Notes under the pieces: generated by a model
Seen by the model: only the letters and a program-made list of their open reading frames with translations
Told to the model about the DNA's origin: nothing
Database searches by the model: none
NCBI GenBank assembly: GCA_029718625.1
Contig: CM056376.1
Span: forward strand, 109,950,898-110,014,897
DNA from: Synaphobranchus kaupii
Lineage: Eukaryota > Chordata > Actinopteri > Anguilliformes > Synaphobranchidae
Length of the DNA: 64,000 nucleotides
Direction: 5' to 3'
Translations under genes and position numbers: made by a program
Shown here: positions 33,850 to 45,624 of the stretch, piece by piece
Layout: every line of letters starts with the position of its first letter
Numbering within the stretch: the stretch's first letter is position 1

Positions 33850-35071
33850 GTATATACTGTATACACATGCGCATAGAAAATGGTTGACTGGAGAAGTGGG
33901 TCCAATACAAGGCTGTTGTCAAGTAATGGTTACAATATATCAAAAGGAAGATAGAAGAAACACGCAGTATGTAATACAACACCAAATAAACTGATATGGC
34001 TTATACATCATTTGTTACAATAACACCAATTGTGAAGGTTGCACACATAGTACTTTCAATAGCTGTATAAACACTATGAAATAAGAGAATATCAAGATTA
34101 GTGAGGACAAAATAAATAAAAAAAACACTAGGCTAGAAAAAACACAAATAAGGTCCATGATCATAGAAATGGCTTGATACTAAGTGCATTATTCAACCCA
34201 TATGGCATCATACAATTCAGAAAATATATCCAGAATGGCTCTCGTTGTAATAAGAGCCGTTCGTGGTTGTAAATAAATTGATAAATATTTCCAAATTTAA
34301 GAGTTTGATATAATTATATTTAAACGTCTTTGGACTTCATTTCAGGTTTGAACTTTGATAACCATAGCTATAGTTTGATTAAAAAAAAGTGCAGTCACTC
34401 CCTAATAAAAATGTGCAAACGTATTATAAAATTCACATTTTACTTTCATTACATGCTTAGGCCCACTATCTATGTTTATTGAAAGTTTTTGGTGTTGGAA
34501 TATGGGGACGTCATATGGGGAACAGAGTCTTATTTTTGTTTATGAGTAATATATTTTTACATGTTTATAGCCTTGCATTTAAGCCTATGAGCCTGGGTGT
34601 ACAGTTATATGCTGGTGATGTATATGTGCATGCGACTGGCATGCTGGAGACCAGATGCAGCCATCTTGGCTCAAAGATATTTTAAAATTTTGTTGTCAAA
34701 TCCTTCTGTGAAAAAAGCTAGAATTGCATTGGCGCTTTTGAGGTGGAAACAGACCTCCAAAGGATCATGTCTGCTCACGAAAAACGAACCACACACACCA
34801 AACGGCCTGAAAACGACCGCATGGACGCTCCTTTCTGGAATGGCCCTCTGCCCCATTTTCCGCCCTCAGCCGATGGACGTCTCGTTCGGTTTCTTTTGCA
34901 CTGCCGTCTGTTGGTACCGGCTGTGTGATTGTTAGCCCTAATTACCCCTCCGCTGTTCCTCTGAGTAGCTGCTGTCTGTGCCCATGAAAATCGATCCCTT
35001 GTCCAAGCTCCAACCAGCAGGGCTTTGCTTTGTCAAAGGAATTCAGCGAAGGTGTCATTCTGACTTGTATT

Positions 35072-35075
<4 letters not shown>
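33850..35075. other. unannotated DNA
   Basis: No supported gene. The more GC-balanced piece 34740-35050 has short frames on both strands with no recognised domain and could be conserved non-coding DNA. Confidence 0.35.

Positions 35076-35107
<32 letters not shown>
35076..35107. repeat. (TG)n microsatellite
   Basis: About 15 TG units. Confidence 0.9.
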
Positions 35108-35110
<3 letters not shown>

Positions 35111-35610
35111 ATATACTGTACATTTATTTATTTTACAATATCATAAATATCCTATTTGTCACCCATTATTCAGTCTCACTCTAATTTGGTTGAAGGTAGC
35201 AATCATGACCCCCCACAATGCTCTCTCTCTTTCTCCCTCTTTCTCTCCCTCTCTCACTCTCATTTTTGAAGCACCCTTTTTCCCCTGTGCTATTCCCCCT
35301 CGAAAGCAATCATAAACAATCCCAATTTGTAATTATGCATCAACAAGAATGCTACATAAATCAGAGGTAGGCAAATTAATTCCCAGGGCCTGACGAGCGC
35401 ACCTTCTAAAGGTTAAAGGGAGAGCTGAGAGAGGGTCACACTGAAATGGAATTAAAATTGATCGGCCAATCGTGGCCTTGTTCAGTCAGACTGGAGTGTA
35501 TGAATGAATTAGGAACCGTTTTGGATTGGCTGTAAAATGGACATTGTCATGTGATGAATGAAACTGATGAATTTGTTTGTTCACCTCCCCAACCCAACTC
35601 CCCCCACCCA

Positions 35611-35664
35611 CACACATGCTCACACACACGCACACGCACATGCACACACACACACACACACACA
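35611..35664. repeat. (CA)n microsatellite, interrupted
   Basis: CA units with G and T interruptions. Confidence 0.9.
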
Positions 35665-35669
35665 TAGGT

Positions 35670-37070
35670 GCCTAGGTGACCAGATTGAGATTTCCGACAG
35701 GTTTAACTCGTGGGATCTTCAATGCCCACAGGGAGGCACAGTTAAAATCCAATTGATAGGTAGGACAGAATCTATATCGGTGCTTCATATCAATGCCTCA
35801 GTAAGTGGGTGTTGAACATTTATAAGTCTGTGGTAGAGAATTTGGATTCAAACAATCTACTGATGAACAAAACAATCGTCACCCATTCTTTGGTGAATTC
35901 ATCGCAGGTTACCAACATTGGGAGAACTTGTGGTTTACTATCAAAAAAAGAAAAAAAACAGAAAACACCCAGTGGATGTAGTACATACACACTAGCACAT
36001 GTGCCAGTGAGCAGAATATTTAAAAAGTGTATCCACTCACACACAAAGCTCATGCAGTCACGTTCACATGAATTAATGAATAGGGAACCCATTAATGTCT
36101 GCAGTGTGTAGCTAGCTTGATTTCAGTTTGAACTTTCCGGAAGAGAATTTTAATTGCCTCTGTCATACAGTCCTACAGTCATATTCAAGGCGTACCATAA
36201 AGCACAAGCTAATTACTTTTCTCTTCAGTGACTTCTGTGTCTTATCTGAATTCCCCCTCATCTGTCGCACTGTACGTTATGTGTTGGGCAGGGACTGGAG
36301 AAGGCCTTTGATGTGAACACTCGTTTCTTTTTCCTTTCATTTAAAAAAAATTACGGTCAAAGCAATCAGAACAGCTCAGAATACACAGCCGAGCTGCCTT
36401 TCATCTGCGCACTGGCTGCACACTGCTGGAGAAGGATGCTCTGAATGGTTGGCTGATTGTACAAGTTTTACGGAAATGTGCTTTACCCCTGGATATTATG
36501 CCACGGCTGTCTATTTGCCTGCAGCATGTAACTGGCTATAACTAGAAGCCATTTTTTGCCATCAAACTATATTACTAGAAACAAGCAGTTTTAGTTCCTC
36601 CTAGTGTGTATTTTCACATATTTAAAAAAGAAATATGAAATATCATATTCATCATATTTTCATATTTTTAAAAAATGTATTTGCAGTGAAATATATTCAT
36701 TATTATATTTTATGTATATTGTCCATATATTTATAAAATATTGCAGCATATTCCATCGGATGGGAACACATTCCTTCCATGAAGTAGACAATGTTCTCGA
36801 ATAGACTCCTCAGTTGTAAAGATTTTGATGAATGGATTCTATCCTGCTGATTATTTGTACGGAGTAAAAATGTGATTGGTATATCTACATTGTAACTACA
36901 GTAAGACACTGTACAGCAAAATGGCGTGCTGTATTCAACAGCATTTTATTATCAACACATCATAATATATGGGTAAATATATAATTAATTAACACCTTCA
37001 GGTCAAATCATTTTTGAAGAAAAAAAATGCATTGATGTGAAATATATTAATCAGTATATGTATAAAAAAT
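35670..37070. other. unannotated AT-rich DNA
   Basis: No gene is supported. Around 36600-36760 and 36950-37070 there are diverged repeats of TATATTTATAAAATATTGCA. This same motif flanks the right end of the Tc1 element, so that element lies inside an AT-rich repeated stretch. Confidence 0.4.
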
Positions 37071-37073
37071 ATA

Positions 37074-38333
37074 CAGGCGGTGGACAAAATATCAGAAACA
37101 CCCCTGAAAATGGCTTTAACTTTGAAGCATCTAAACCACAATTACAAAAGCATCTACACAGGTGATTCCTATTAATTTGAATGCTAATTAGCAGCATGTG
37201 TCTGCTTAAAATAGGTCTAACCAGCAGCACTTTGCTAGGTAAGTCTCCAAAGCAAGATGAGGATACTAACAAAGGTGAGTTCCAAAGGGGCCAAATAGTT
37301 GGTGCCCGAATTGCAGGTGCATCGGTCACATAACCAGCAACATTTTTTAAGATGGCAAGGGGAACAGTGTTAAAAATTATGACAACATAATTATGCCCAA
37401 CACCAAAAAACAGCATCATCAAAAAGAACTGTGGCTGCAAGTCAAAGTTCTCTGACAGGGACAGACTTGGTAGAATAGTTGCTAATAACCACTACAGCTC
37501 TAAACATCACCACATAATTGAATCAATCAATATCTGAACCAGTCTCAACAAAAACAGTATGTTGTGAGCTTCACAAAGCTGGTATTTATGGCAGGGCTGC
37601 CATTTGGAAACCATTTGTATCCAAGGCTAATGCACAAAAACATATAAAATGGTGTAAGGAACATCTGGAAAAAACCTGGACCCCTGAGCAATGGAGAAAC
37701 GTGATATGGTCTGATGAGTCATCTTTTACTCTTTTTAATACATCTGGACGGGTTTATGTTTGGCGAAAGCCTAAGGAGGAATTCAATCAAGAATGTCTGT
37801 TGCCAACTGTTAAGTTATGGTGGTGGTTCTGTAATGGTATGGGCAGCCATTCATTGGACTCATTGGGTCCAATGATTGCTCTCCATGGATGTGTAACGGG
37901 CAAACAATATGAAACCATTTAACAAGACCAGGTGCACCCTATGGTGCAAACACTGTTCCCCATATGATGTCCCCATATTCCAACATGAAAATGTCCCCAT
38001 ACACACTGCTAAAAACATTAAAGAATGGTTCCAAGAACACGAGGATGACATCAAATGCCTTCCATGGCCTGCACAATCACCAGGTCTAAACATAATTGAA
38101 CCTTGAAGTGCTGGAGTGCAGTGTGCAAGCTAGATTTCCACCTCCTTTATCCCTCAAAGAACCGGAGACTGTCCTTCTTGAACAATGGGCCAATATCCCA
38201 CTACACTCAGTTCAGAAATTGTATGACAGCATTCCTAGAAGGTTTTATACTATTTTGAAGGCAAAGGGTGGGCCTACTCGTTATTAGTTACTAGATATTC
38301 AGTTTTTGTAGGTGTTTCTGATATTTTGTACAG
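37074..38333 (+). mobile_element. Tc1-like transposon, nearly full length
   Basis: The left end CAGGCGGTGGACAAAATATC continues AGAAACACCCC. The reverse complement of the right end, CTGTACAAAATATC, continues AGAAACACC. Both ends sit next to TA, the Tc1/mariner target. The length of 1.26 kb fits an element with one transposase gene, and that gene is broken. Confidence 0.9.
37250..38290 (+). pseudogene. Tc1 transposase, inactivated
   Basis: Tc1 transposases cut and paste the element through a DD34E catalytic triad after binding the TIRs with paired helix-turn-helix domains. Here the N-terminal part (37250-37517) is broken by stops. A clear middle part from 37518 carries WSDES, with the first catalytic Asp near 37713. 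A frameshift near 37910 moves the reading phase. The next segment reads [11 protein letters not shown], where the usual QQDN Asp is Glu (near 37987). The following SPGLNIIEP keeps the final Glu, after which a stop at 38104 interrupts. The tail, ending in KAKGGPTRY, is the normal Tc1 C-terminus. Confidence 0.9.
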
Positions 38334-38334
38334 T

Positions 38335-39978
38335 ATATATTTATAAAACATTGCAATATATTAATTTTCCATGAGGGAATGTAGAATAATAGGATGCACA
38401 TGGATTCAAATACCCTGATTATTTATCTGTTTAGCAGGCATCCAATTTCAATTTTACAATTTAGCCATTCAGCAGAAGCTTTTAATCCAAAGCACCGTCC
38501 AGTAAGAGTGACACTTTTCTGACATGGCTAGAAAATCACCGCTAAAGCTAAAGATCAGGAAAGCAACAATCAATTCAGTGTCCATGCACTGATGCAAGCA
38601 ACACTATCTACAAAACAAAGATAAAGAAGGGCTGTGGGTTATTTTTTTTATTATTATTTAATTGTGGTGTAATCCTAGACTTCCAAACAGCTTCACACAA
38701 ATAATGCATTACCCAGTGTAATATTTACCAGAGATGTGCAGATTAAGGACTGTGCTCAAGTGTACAACAGCAGTGTTCCACCTTCCCTTCAATTTGATAA
38801 TTAGTATATGTAGGTATGATGGGTAATTATGGGTAATGTAGTTCCTCGGCAACGTTCTCCAAACCATGCTCTTCTGATTTATTTTGTGAGAAAACACAAT
38901 GTGTCACATATGGTGACCTTCACTGTCCCAAAATATGAAAATAGGCATTTATTTATATCCTTGGAAACAATCAGGCAAGTCTAAGTGGGATCAAATTTAC
39001 TCTATCAGAGTAAAATTAAATCAGAGTTATTTTAACACTGAACATTTCACTGGGTTATCAAACAAATTAGTATTCTTGGGTCCTTTTCTCTTGCATTTAA
39101 CCGCATTTCTGTCCCGTGATCAAAATGTTATCAGTGAAGCAGAACAGAGAATGTGGCCCAGCGAAGATCCACTGAGCTGAAAATAGTCTGTGTTTTTAAT
39201 TAAAACATTGCGCACGGTAGCTGAGCTTGTAATGATGAATGATTGTTAAAGAGCCTTTAAAATTTCCTCTGGCTGTTTGCCTTAGCTCAAGTGCTTTAGT
39301 TCTTCTCAAACATTCTCTAGCAAAAAAAAAAAAACTCTTCATTTACAGTATGGCAAGCTTAATGAATTGTGCCATTAAGAATATCAAAATTATTAATATA
39401 ATAAATATATTAATCAGCTTGGCAAGCTGAAGCAGAAATGTGTTTTGTCTATATTACAGCTCAAACAATATTTATGTGTGCATATTTTAACTGTAACTGC
39501 TTACATTGAAATGTACCTATAGTTAATTGTTGGCTTCGAATGGATAAGTGATAATTGAAAAAAAGAGAAATAGATTAAAAGATCTTCCTACAAAGACAGA
39601 ACAGAGTGAGACTAATCTCCAAGGAGATGGTTCATTTAGAGATCTTGACATGAATCATTAACGTAAAAAGCCAGATGGCTGGAGTGTATAGATCCCTTTT
39701 TTACAGTAGAAAGAAACAAGTCGACATATCCTTGCTTGCAGATTGCTTCTGTAATGTGAGTGGCGGAAGGACGTTGTCAAAGCCAGCTTGGCAAAATTCC
39801 CTCCAGGAAAAATGGAGCTGTAGTAACCAAGGGCATGGTGGAGATTCACCACTGCTGATGTCCAAAGCTGTCAGAAACCCTTTACTCAAACAAGGCCTGG
39901 AGCAGCTAGTTAGCTGCTAGCGAGAACAGAACACACAGTGTGTGCGTGTGTGTGTACATGTGAATGTGTGTTTGAGTA
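38335..39978. other. unannotated AT-rich DNA
   Basis: No supported gene or element. Confidence 0.4.
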
Positions 39979-40026
<48 letters not shown>

Positions 40027-40060
40027 AGGGAGGGAGAGAGAGAGGGAGGAGAGCTTATTT
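39979..40060. repeat. (GA)n microsatellite
   Basis: About 20 GA units followed by GGGA-rich sequence. Confidence 0.92.
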
Positions 40061-40064
40061 TAGC

Positions 40065-41285
40065 TCTGGGCTCTGTTGGCCCTGCGGGGAGAGAAGATTG
40101 TTGTCAGTGCTGCGCAGTTACACGCTTGGCCTCTTTCTGCAGCATTTCCCAGCCCCAACTCAGCTGTCATGCCCATGAGCTGTGACTGCAAAGCAAATCA
40201 CCCACTCTCTATTTTGACATTAAGAAGGTCTGTTAAAATCAAAGCTACTCTCTGGAAGCAAAGAACAGGAGGAGGCTTCAGTCTGTCTCAGCCAATTTAC
40301 TGTTCAGCTGTCTTTTTATATATACTTTTTCAACCGTTCTGTTTACAACCATGAGCCCTCTGTTCTGACTAACCACGGACTGATTTGTCTTTCATTCTAA
40401 CAGATTGAAGCAAGCCTCAGTGTTTAGATGAGCTCAGCATTTCTTGAAACTGAGGAGAAATGTCATGGTGTGAATAGAACAGATGTAATGCTTAACTCTG
40501 TTGGCGGATGCATTGTAGGTAAATTGTACAGGTGCCCCTGACACAGAGTGAAAGGCGGAGAGACGGGGATCTGCGCGATTCCCTTAATCTTTCATGCGGG
40601 AAATCTGGTATGAAACGGAAATATGCCAGTAGTGAACCAAAAATGGGAACTCCAATATAAAGATGTGTAAGGTTGAGCCGGGACAGCCTGTTTGTAGCGT
40701 GGCATAGCCTGCCAGCATCTGGGGTACTGCAGGAGGACTTCACCCATGCGAATCCAGGAGAAAATCAGCATTGTTCCAGAATATTCCATAAATGTGTTTG
40801 ATTGGGTTTAGGTGTGGTGACTGCCGTGAGAAGGCCACGGCATATGGGTAACTGGGTAACTGCTGGCACAATGTGGACAGGGGCACTGTTATCTTGAAAT
40901 AAATGATTTATTCAGAACACAGTAAAACTACAAATGGATGAAAAACTACACTCTATGGATGATGTGTTTTATAAGTGCATACTTATGTAATGACATTATC
41001 GAATAAGTGGGTATGGTGGTCTACCCATTGAGGATATGTGGGAGTCAGAGGGGGTAATATGTAATTACAAAAACAGCTTAATGTGTAATTACACCATGAT
41101 GGAATTAACATTTTACCCACTGAATATGAAGGGCCAGCAATGTCAATTGCTCTGAGATTTGCCCTGTGCCCATAACTGGTAATTTCACGTATTACATGTA
41201 TTTATTTATATATTTACTTAGGCCTATTTGTTGGTTGGTCTATTTATAAAGTTATTTACAGCGTTAGCATGATACGTATTGCTAT
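40065..41285. other. unannotated DNA
   Basis: No supported gene. Confidence 0.35.
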
Positions 41286-41288
41286 ACC

Positions 41289-41600
41289 AGGGGTGTCAAA
41301 TTCAATACCCAGAGGGGCTGCATGTTTTTGTGGCTTCTCTTCAACCAGTAGCCTGTTTAGGCCTCGGAAAACTCTTTAGCCAATCATCAACTAACATTAA
41401 CCAATTAAGTACAGAGTGAGAGTGCCTAAAATGAGCAGACATTGCGATCAGACTCCGAAACCCTTGAACGATAGCGCCTTTCTCTCTCACAAGAGGAGGG
41501 CGAGGGGCAAGACTGCACTTTCCAAAGACGCCTGTGCTGTTCATTCCCATTCTTCCCTGCTGAACGACCTTGGCGCACTTTCTGGGGTGACTTCCGCTCT
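41289..41600. mobile_element. hAT-like element, left end only
   Basis: CAGGGGTGTCAAATTCAATA begins a typical fish hAT-type terminus and is followed by GGGGCTGCATGTTTTTGTGG. No matching inverted right end was found in the next few hundred bases, so the right boundary is approximate. Confidence 0.5.
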
Positions 41601-41604
41601 AATG

Positions 41605-42655
41605 CCAGCATGACTCTCATGTTCACACACACACGGCTGACTTGAAAAGCAGTTGACCAAGGCCACTTTTTTCAGCAAACAACTATAGATTGAAAACGAA
41701 AACAAATATATTTGATTTATTCCTTTGAGCCAACAATATAAAAAACTGCTCAAGCAGCACTATAATTGCATTCTATCTCCCAATATCACCTTCATTACTG
41801 ATTTGAAAGATAAGGGGTTATTAGAGGGCCTAATATTGCTCTGCCATCGCAATCTTCATTTTTTTTAAATCCGCTTATCTACAGTAGAAGTCAGTCATCA
41901 AGTATTCAACTGAATCAATCCATGCACATCCAATTTAAGCTTGTTGCCAGGTGACCTTTCTCCATAATAAATAAATAAACAAAAAAGAACAAAAAAAACA
42001 GCAATGCCCCTTGAAAGACATTCATTCAAGATAGAAATTCTTTACAACATTAACTCACAAACTGATGAGTGATATTTTGGGCTTTTGTGCTGACTAATTT
42101 CTAATTCTGTAAACGTACACCCCAATCGTTGCAGATTAATAAATTCCAAGGTGAAAGATAAGCAAAGTTCCAATTGCAGACACTGCTCTCACTGTGAAAA
42201 AAATTAATGACTAAAATGAATAAATTATGGTATTTCAGCTGCATAACAGCAATTCAGATTGTAAAAGCTAATCTTTCCCCAGGGCCACAGTGTCATAATC
42301 TTGAGTCTCGACGCCATGCTATTAATATACATTGCTTACATCAGCACAAGGCAGCAAGTCTACCATTCAAAATATTTGTTTGGATATTTGTCACTTCATT
42401 CTCATTTAGTCACTCCACAGCCCAAAAAAAAATCTACGTCAGGCAAAAAATTATTGAATTATTACAGTACACAATGAAAACTCAAAAATGAACCGAGAAT
42501 ATTCAGATCAATTCAATTCGAGAGATGACCATAAAGGTATAAGAGAACACACATTTTAAGGTTTGAATCCTCCCATTCGGGGTTATAACCGTAAATATGT
42601 GCACGCTCTTTTCCCACGCCATCTGGGTGTAGTAGTGAGCATTACAACACCATAA
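41605..42655. other. unannotated AT-rich DNA
   Basis: No supported feature. Confidence 0.35.
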
Positions 42656-42659
42656 AGTA

Positions 42660-42846
42660 TATTAACCATAAACCCAGGGACATACAGTACAATTCTGTGA
42701 TACACAATGTTGCGGAACTGCATAACAATCTGTAATACAACACTTTTCATACAAAATCCGTGACACAACCATATGACGGAACATGCTTTGACATACAACC
42801 ATGTGATATACAAACTCTGTCACATCCACTGTCACATCTGTCACAT
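42660..42846. repeat. degenerate tandem array (left part)
   Basis: Irregular units of about 15-20 bp around ACCATGTGATATACAAA and TATGACATACAA. The array continues beyond the inserted Tc1 MITE at 43342-43488. Confidence 0.75.
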
Positions 42847-42847
42847 A

Positions 42848-43339
42848 CAGTACCACCCACAATTATTGGCACCCCGGGTAAAGATGAGAAAAAGGGTTTT
42901 AAAAAATTCACCGTTTGGTCAATTAGCTTAATGTCACACTGAAAAAATGAGAAAAATCCAACCTTTAATCGAAGTAAATGTATTATGAAAAAAATAAATC
43001 CCTCATCAAGAAATAATCATTTTTAACAAAACCACGTGTGCCACAATTATTGGCACCCCTGCATTTATATATAGAATAAAGTAATCATTTTTAATATTTG
43101 GTTGCATATCATTTGCATGCCATGATTTCCTGATGTTTGTGACCCAACAACATCAATAGACTCTTGATATCTTATTTTCAGGTACTATTTTATTTTCTCA
43201 TCATAAATTTACTTCAATTAAAGGTTGGATTTTTCTCATTTTTTCAGTGTGACATTAAGCTAATTGACCAAACGGTGAATTTTTTAAAACCCTTTTTACT
43301 CATCTTTACCAGGGGTGCCAATTATAGTGGGAGGCACTG
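42848..43339. mobile_element. Tc1-type MITE with TA target duplication
   Basis: Left CAGTACCACCCACAATTATT then GGCACCCC pairs with the reverse complement of the right end CAGTGCCTCCCACTATAATT then GGCACCCCTGGTAAAG. The inverted match extends over about 150 bp. TA flanks both ends (42846-42847 and 43340-43341). A second, same-strand copy of the tip (CCACAATTATTGGCACCCCT at 43041) gives an IR/DR-like layout. It shares its tips with the Tc1 copies at 49049 and 53101. Confidence 0.92.
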
Positions 43340-43341
43340 TA

Positions 43342-43488
43342 TAATACAAAAACCATGTGATACACAATCTTATGACATACAAGCATGTGATATACAAACC
43401 ATGTGATGCACAGTATTACGACATGTAACCATGTGATACACAAACTGTCATACACAAAGCTATGACATGCAGCCATGTGATACACTAA
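43342..43488. repeat. degenerate tandem array (middle part)
   Basis: It continues the ACCATGTGATACACAAA / TATGACATACAA units interrupted at 42847, then is interrupted again by a MITE at 43489. One more unit (GCGATACACAACACCATGG) follows at 43687. Confidence 0.75.
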
Positions 43489-43681
43489 GAGCCATTTCAT
43501 TGTCGGCAAAACAATATGCGGACGGATGTCCACAGGGTCCGCACGGACCCTGACGGCATCACAGTGAGCCAAAAGCGGACCCAGAGCGGACATCCATCTA
43601 GGCAGTCTACGCAGAAGTTTTGTGCGTCCACACGGACCTGTGTCCGGACACCAACTTTTTTTGCCGACTATGAATTGGCCT
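43489..43681. mobile_element. PIF-Harbinger-like MITE
   Basis: Left GAGCCATTTCATTGTCGGCA and the reverse complement of the right end AGGCCAATTCATAGTCGGCA match at 16 of 20 bases. They are flanked by TAA on the left and TTA on the right, compatible with the TWA target of PIF-Harbinger. The GC-rich interior has sub-palindromes (GGTCCGCACGGACC). Confidence 0.7.
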
Positions 43682-43684
43682 TTA

Positions 43685-45095
43685 TTGCGATACACAACAC
43701 CATGGTGCATTGTGGGTTTGTCATTTATTAGGAATGAAACCTTGTGGTTGGCTCACTGCGCTTTTAATAGAGCTCAAACAGTGCATTAAAGCGTGAGATG
43801 CAAATCAGCACCTTCACCTCAGTAAGGGTTCAACTGATGCACAGCTGGAGAATGTGTACTGCTTGACTAATGCCCGCGAACGTGTGGGAAGTACCGGTGT
43901 TCCTTTTAAGCACGGAAGCATGCGTGAGGTCCATTAGACCACGTTAACTCTATCAATCATCTCCAGGGCATCTTTAAATGGGAATCGTGCAGGAGGTGAG
44001 CGGAGTGCTGTCGGATCACTGGATTCAAAATGGAGTGCCTTACCTGGAATAATTACGCCTGTGTTCATTTTAAACCTGCTGTATGTTGCCTCAGTTTCAG
44101 TAGTAGATTACGACACTTCATTTGCAGTTATATTCCAAACTGATGTACGATTGACATCGCCCCTCTCATGGATATCCCACAAATCAGTGCTTTAAAATGA
44201 ATGGTGCACTAATTACTGAATAAAACTTTGGTATTTTTATCATTAGGCCATGGTGTATAGTCGCTTCGTTTCTAGCTGCATGATTAGGCTTTTTACCAGT
44301 CTCCAACAGGTGCTCCTACCTTACCTGAAAAACAGCACACCTGTTTCTGAGACGTGCTATTCCAAGTCTTAATGGACCAATAATGAAGCATCATGTAGCA
44401 TAGCTACCACACATGGGTCTAATAATTATTTGGAATCATTTAATCCTTTTCGACGCTCGTAAAAGTCTTACAGATTACTGGCTAGGGACATTTTTAAAGG
44501 TGTCATCTATCTTCAACAATATTCATAACAAATGTTTTCGTTCATATGATGCATTTGGATCAGTAGCACATTTTCTTGCAAATTCTCAGGGATCTGGAAG
44601 GTAGGTATAGCCTACACATTTTTCCCTGGAATTGTGTTCAAAAAGTGTGGTATCTGATTCTGACAGTGGCAGTTCTAAGGGTACGCAGCAAACCCACAGA
44701 GTGACATGTAATTGGATGTAGCACTGCCCACGACGGGAGCGTTTTAGTTCTCATCACGCAAGAACAGCACCTCTAGACTGCCTGCCCCAGTTCCACATTG
44801 ACAATAGTCACATAGTGACTGTGCAGCAGGCAGAACACTGCTTTAGAGGAGACAATGACATCACAATATCAAACAAATGTAAATGCAACAAAGGGGCGTG
44901 GTTTAGTCTAACAGAGAATAATTATGACATCATAATTAGCCATGGATTCTGTTGATATTCAGTGTGACATCCTTATTCTATATCATTTTAATCATCAAGA
45001 AAGGGATGGTGGTGGTGTTTGGTTATATCATGTTGTTTTATGTGTCGAATGTAGTTTTTTTGTAAACAGTGCAGTGCAGATAGGCTACAGTGTCA
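43685..45095. other. unannotated DNA
   Basis: No supported gene. Confidence 0.35.
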
Positions 45096-45097
45096 TA

Positions 45098-45621
45098 CAC
45101 TGCATGGCCAGTAGTATATGCACACCTGCTCATCCAACATCTCATTCCAAAACCATGGCCATTAATATGGCGTTAGTCCCCATTTGCTGCTATAACAGCC
45201 TCCACTCTCCTGGGCTTTCCACTAGATGTTGGAACATTGCCCGTCAGAAGAGCATTAGTGAGGTCGGGCATTGATGTGGGGCTATTAGGCCTGGCTCGCA
45301 GTCGCCTTTCCAATTGATTCCAATGGTGTTTGATGGGGGTTGTGGTCAGGGCTCTATGCAGTCCAGTCAAGTTCTTCCATACTGATCTCGACAAACCATT
45401 TCTGTATGGACCTCTATTTGTGCACAAGGGAATTGTCATTCTGAAACAGGAAAGGGCCTTCCCCAAACTGTTGCCACAAAGTTGGAAACCCAGAATCGTC
45501 TAGAATGTCATTGTATGCTGTAGTGTTAAGATTTGCCTTCACTGGAACTAAGGAGCCTAGCCTGAACCATGAAAACCAGCCCCAGACCAAGGGGTGTACA
45601 CATACTTTTGGCCATATAATG
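45098..45621 (-). mobile_element. Tc1-like deletion derivative
   Basis: It is flanked by TA on both sides. Left CACTGCATGGCCAGTAGTAT and the reverse complement of the right end CATTATATGGCCAAAAGTAT are the TIR tips of a common fish Tc1 family. The minus strand carries the C-terminal third of its transposase (LGKALSCF.M and SRSVWKNLTGLHRAL in phase), with the rest deleted. Confidence 0.88.
45173..45500 (-). pseudogene. Tc1 transposase C-terminal remnant
   Basis: An open stretch of about 95 codons corresponds to the C-terminal region of a Tc1 transposase, with the phrase LTGLHRALTTTPIKHHWNQL in phase. None of the catalytic Asp motifs survive, so it is a dead fragment inside the derivative at 45098-45621. 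Confidence 0.75.
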
Positions 45622-45624
45622 TAC

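Noticed and set aside
34597..34935. 112-codon plus-strand frame with a competing frame on the other strand
   Set aside because: There is no domain, no codon signature and no splice context I could support. Left as unannotated.
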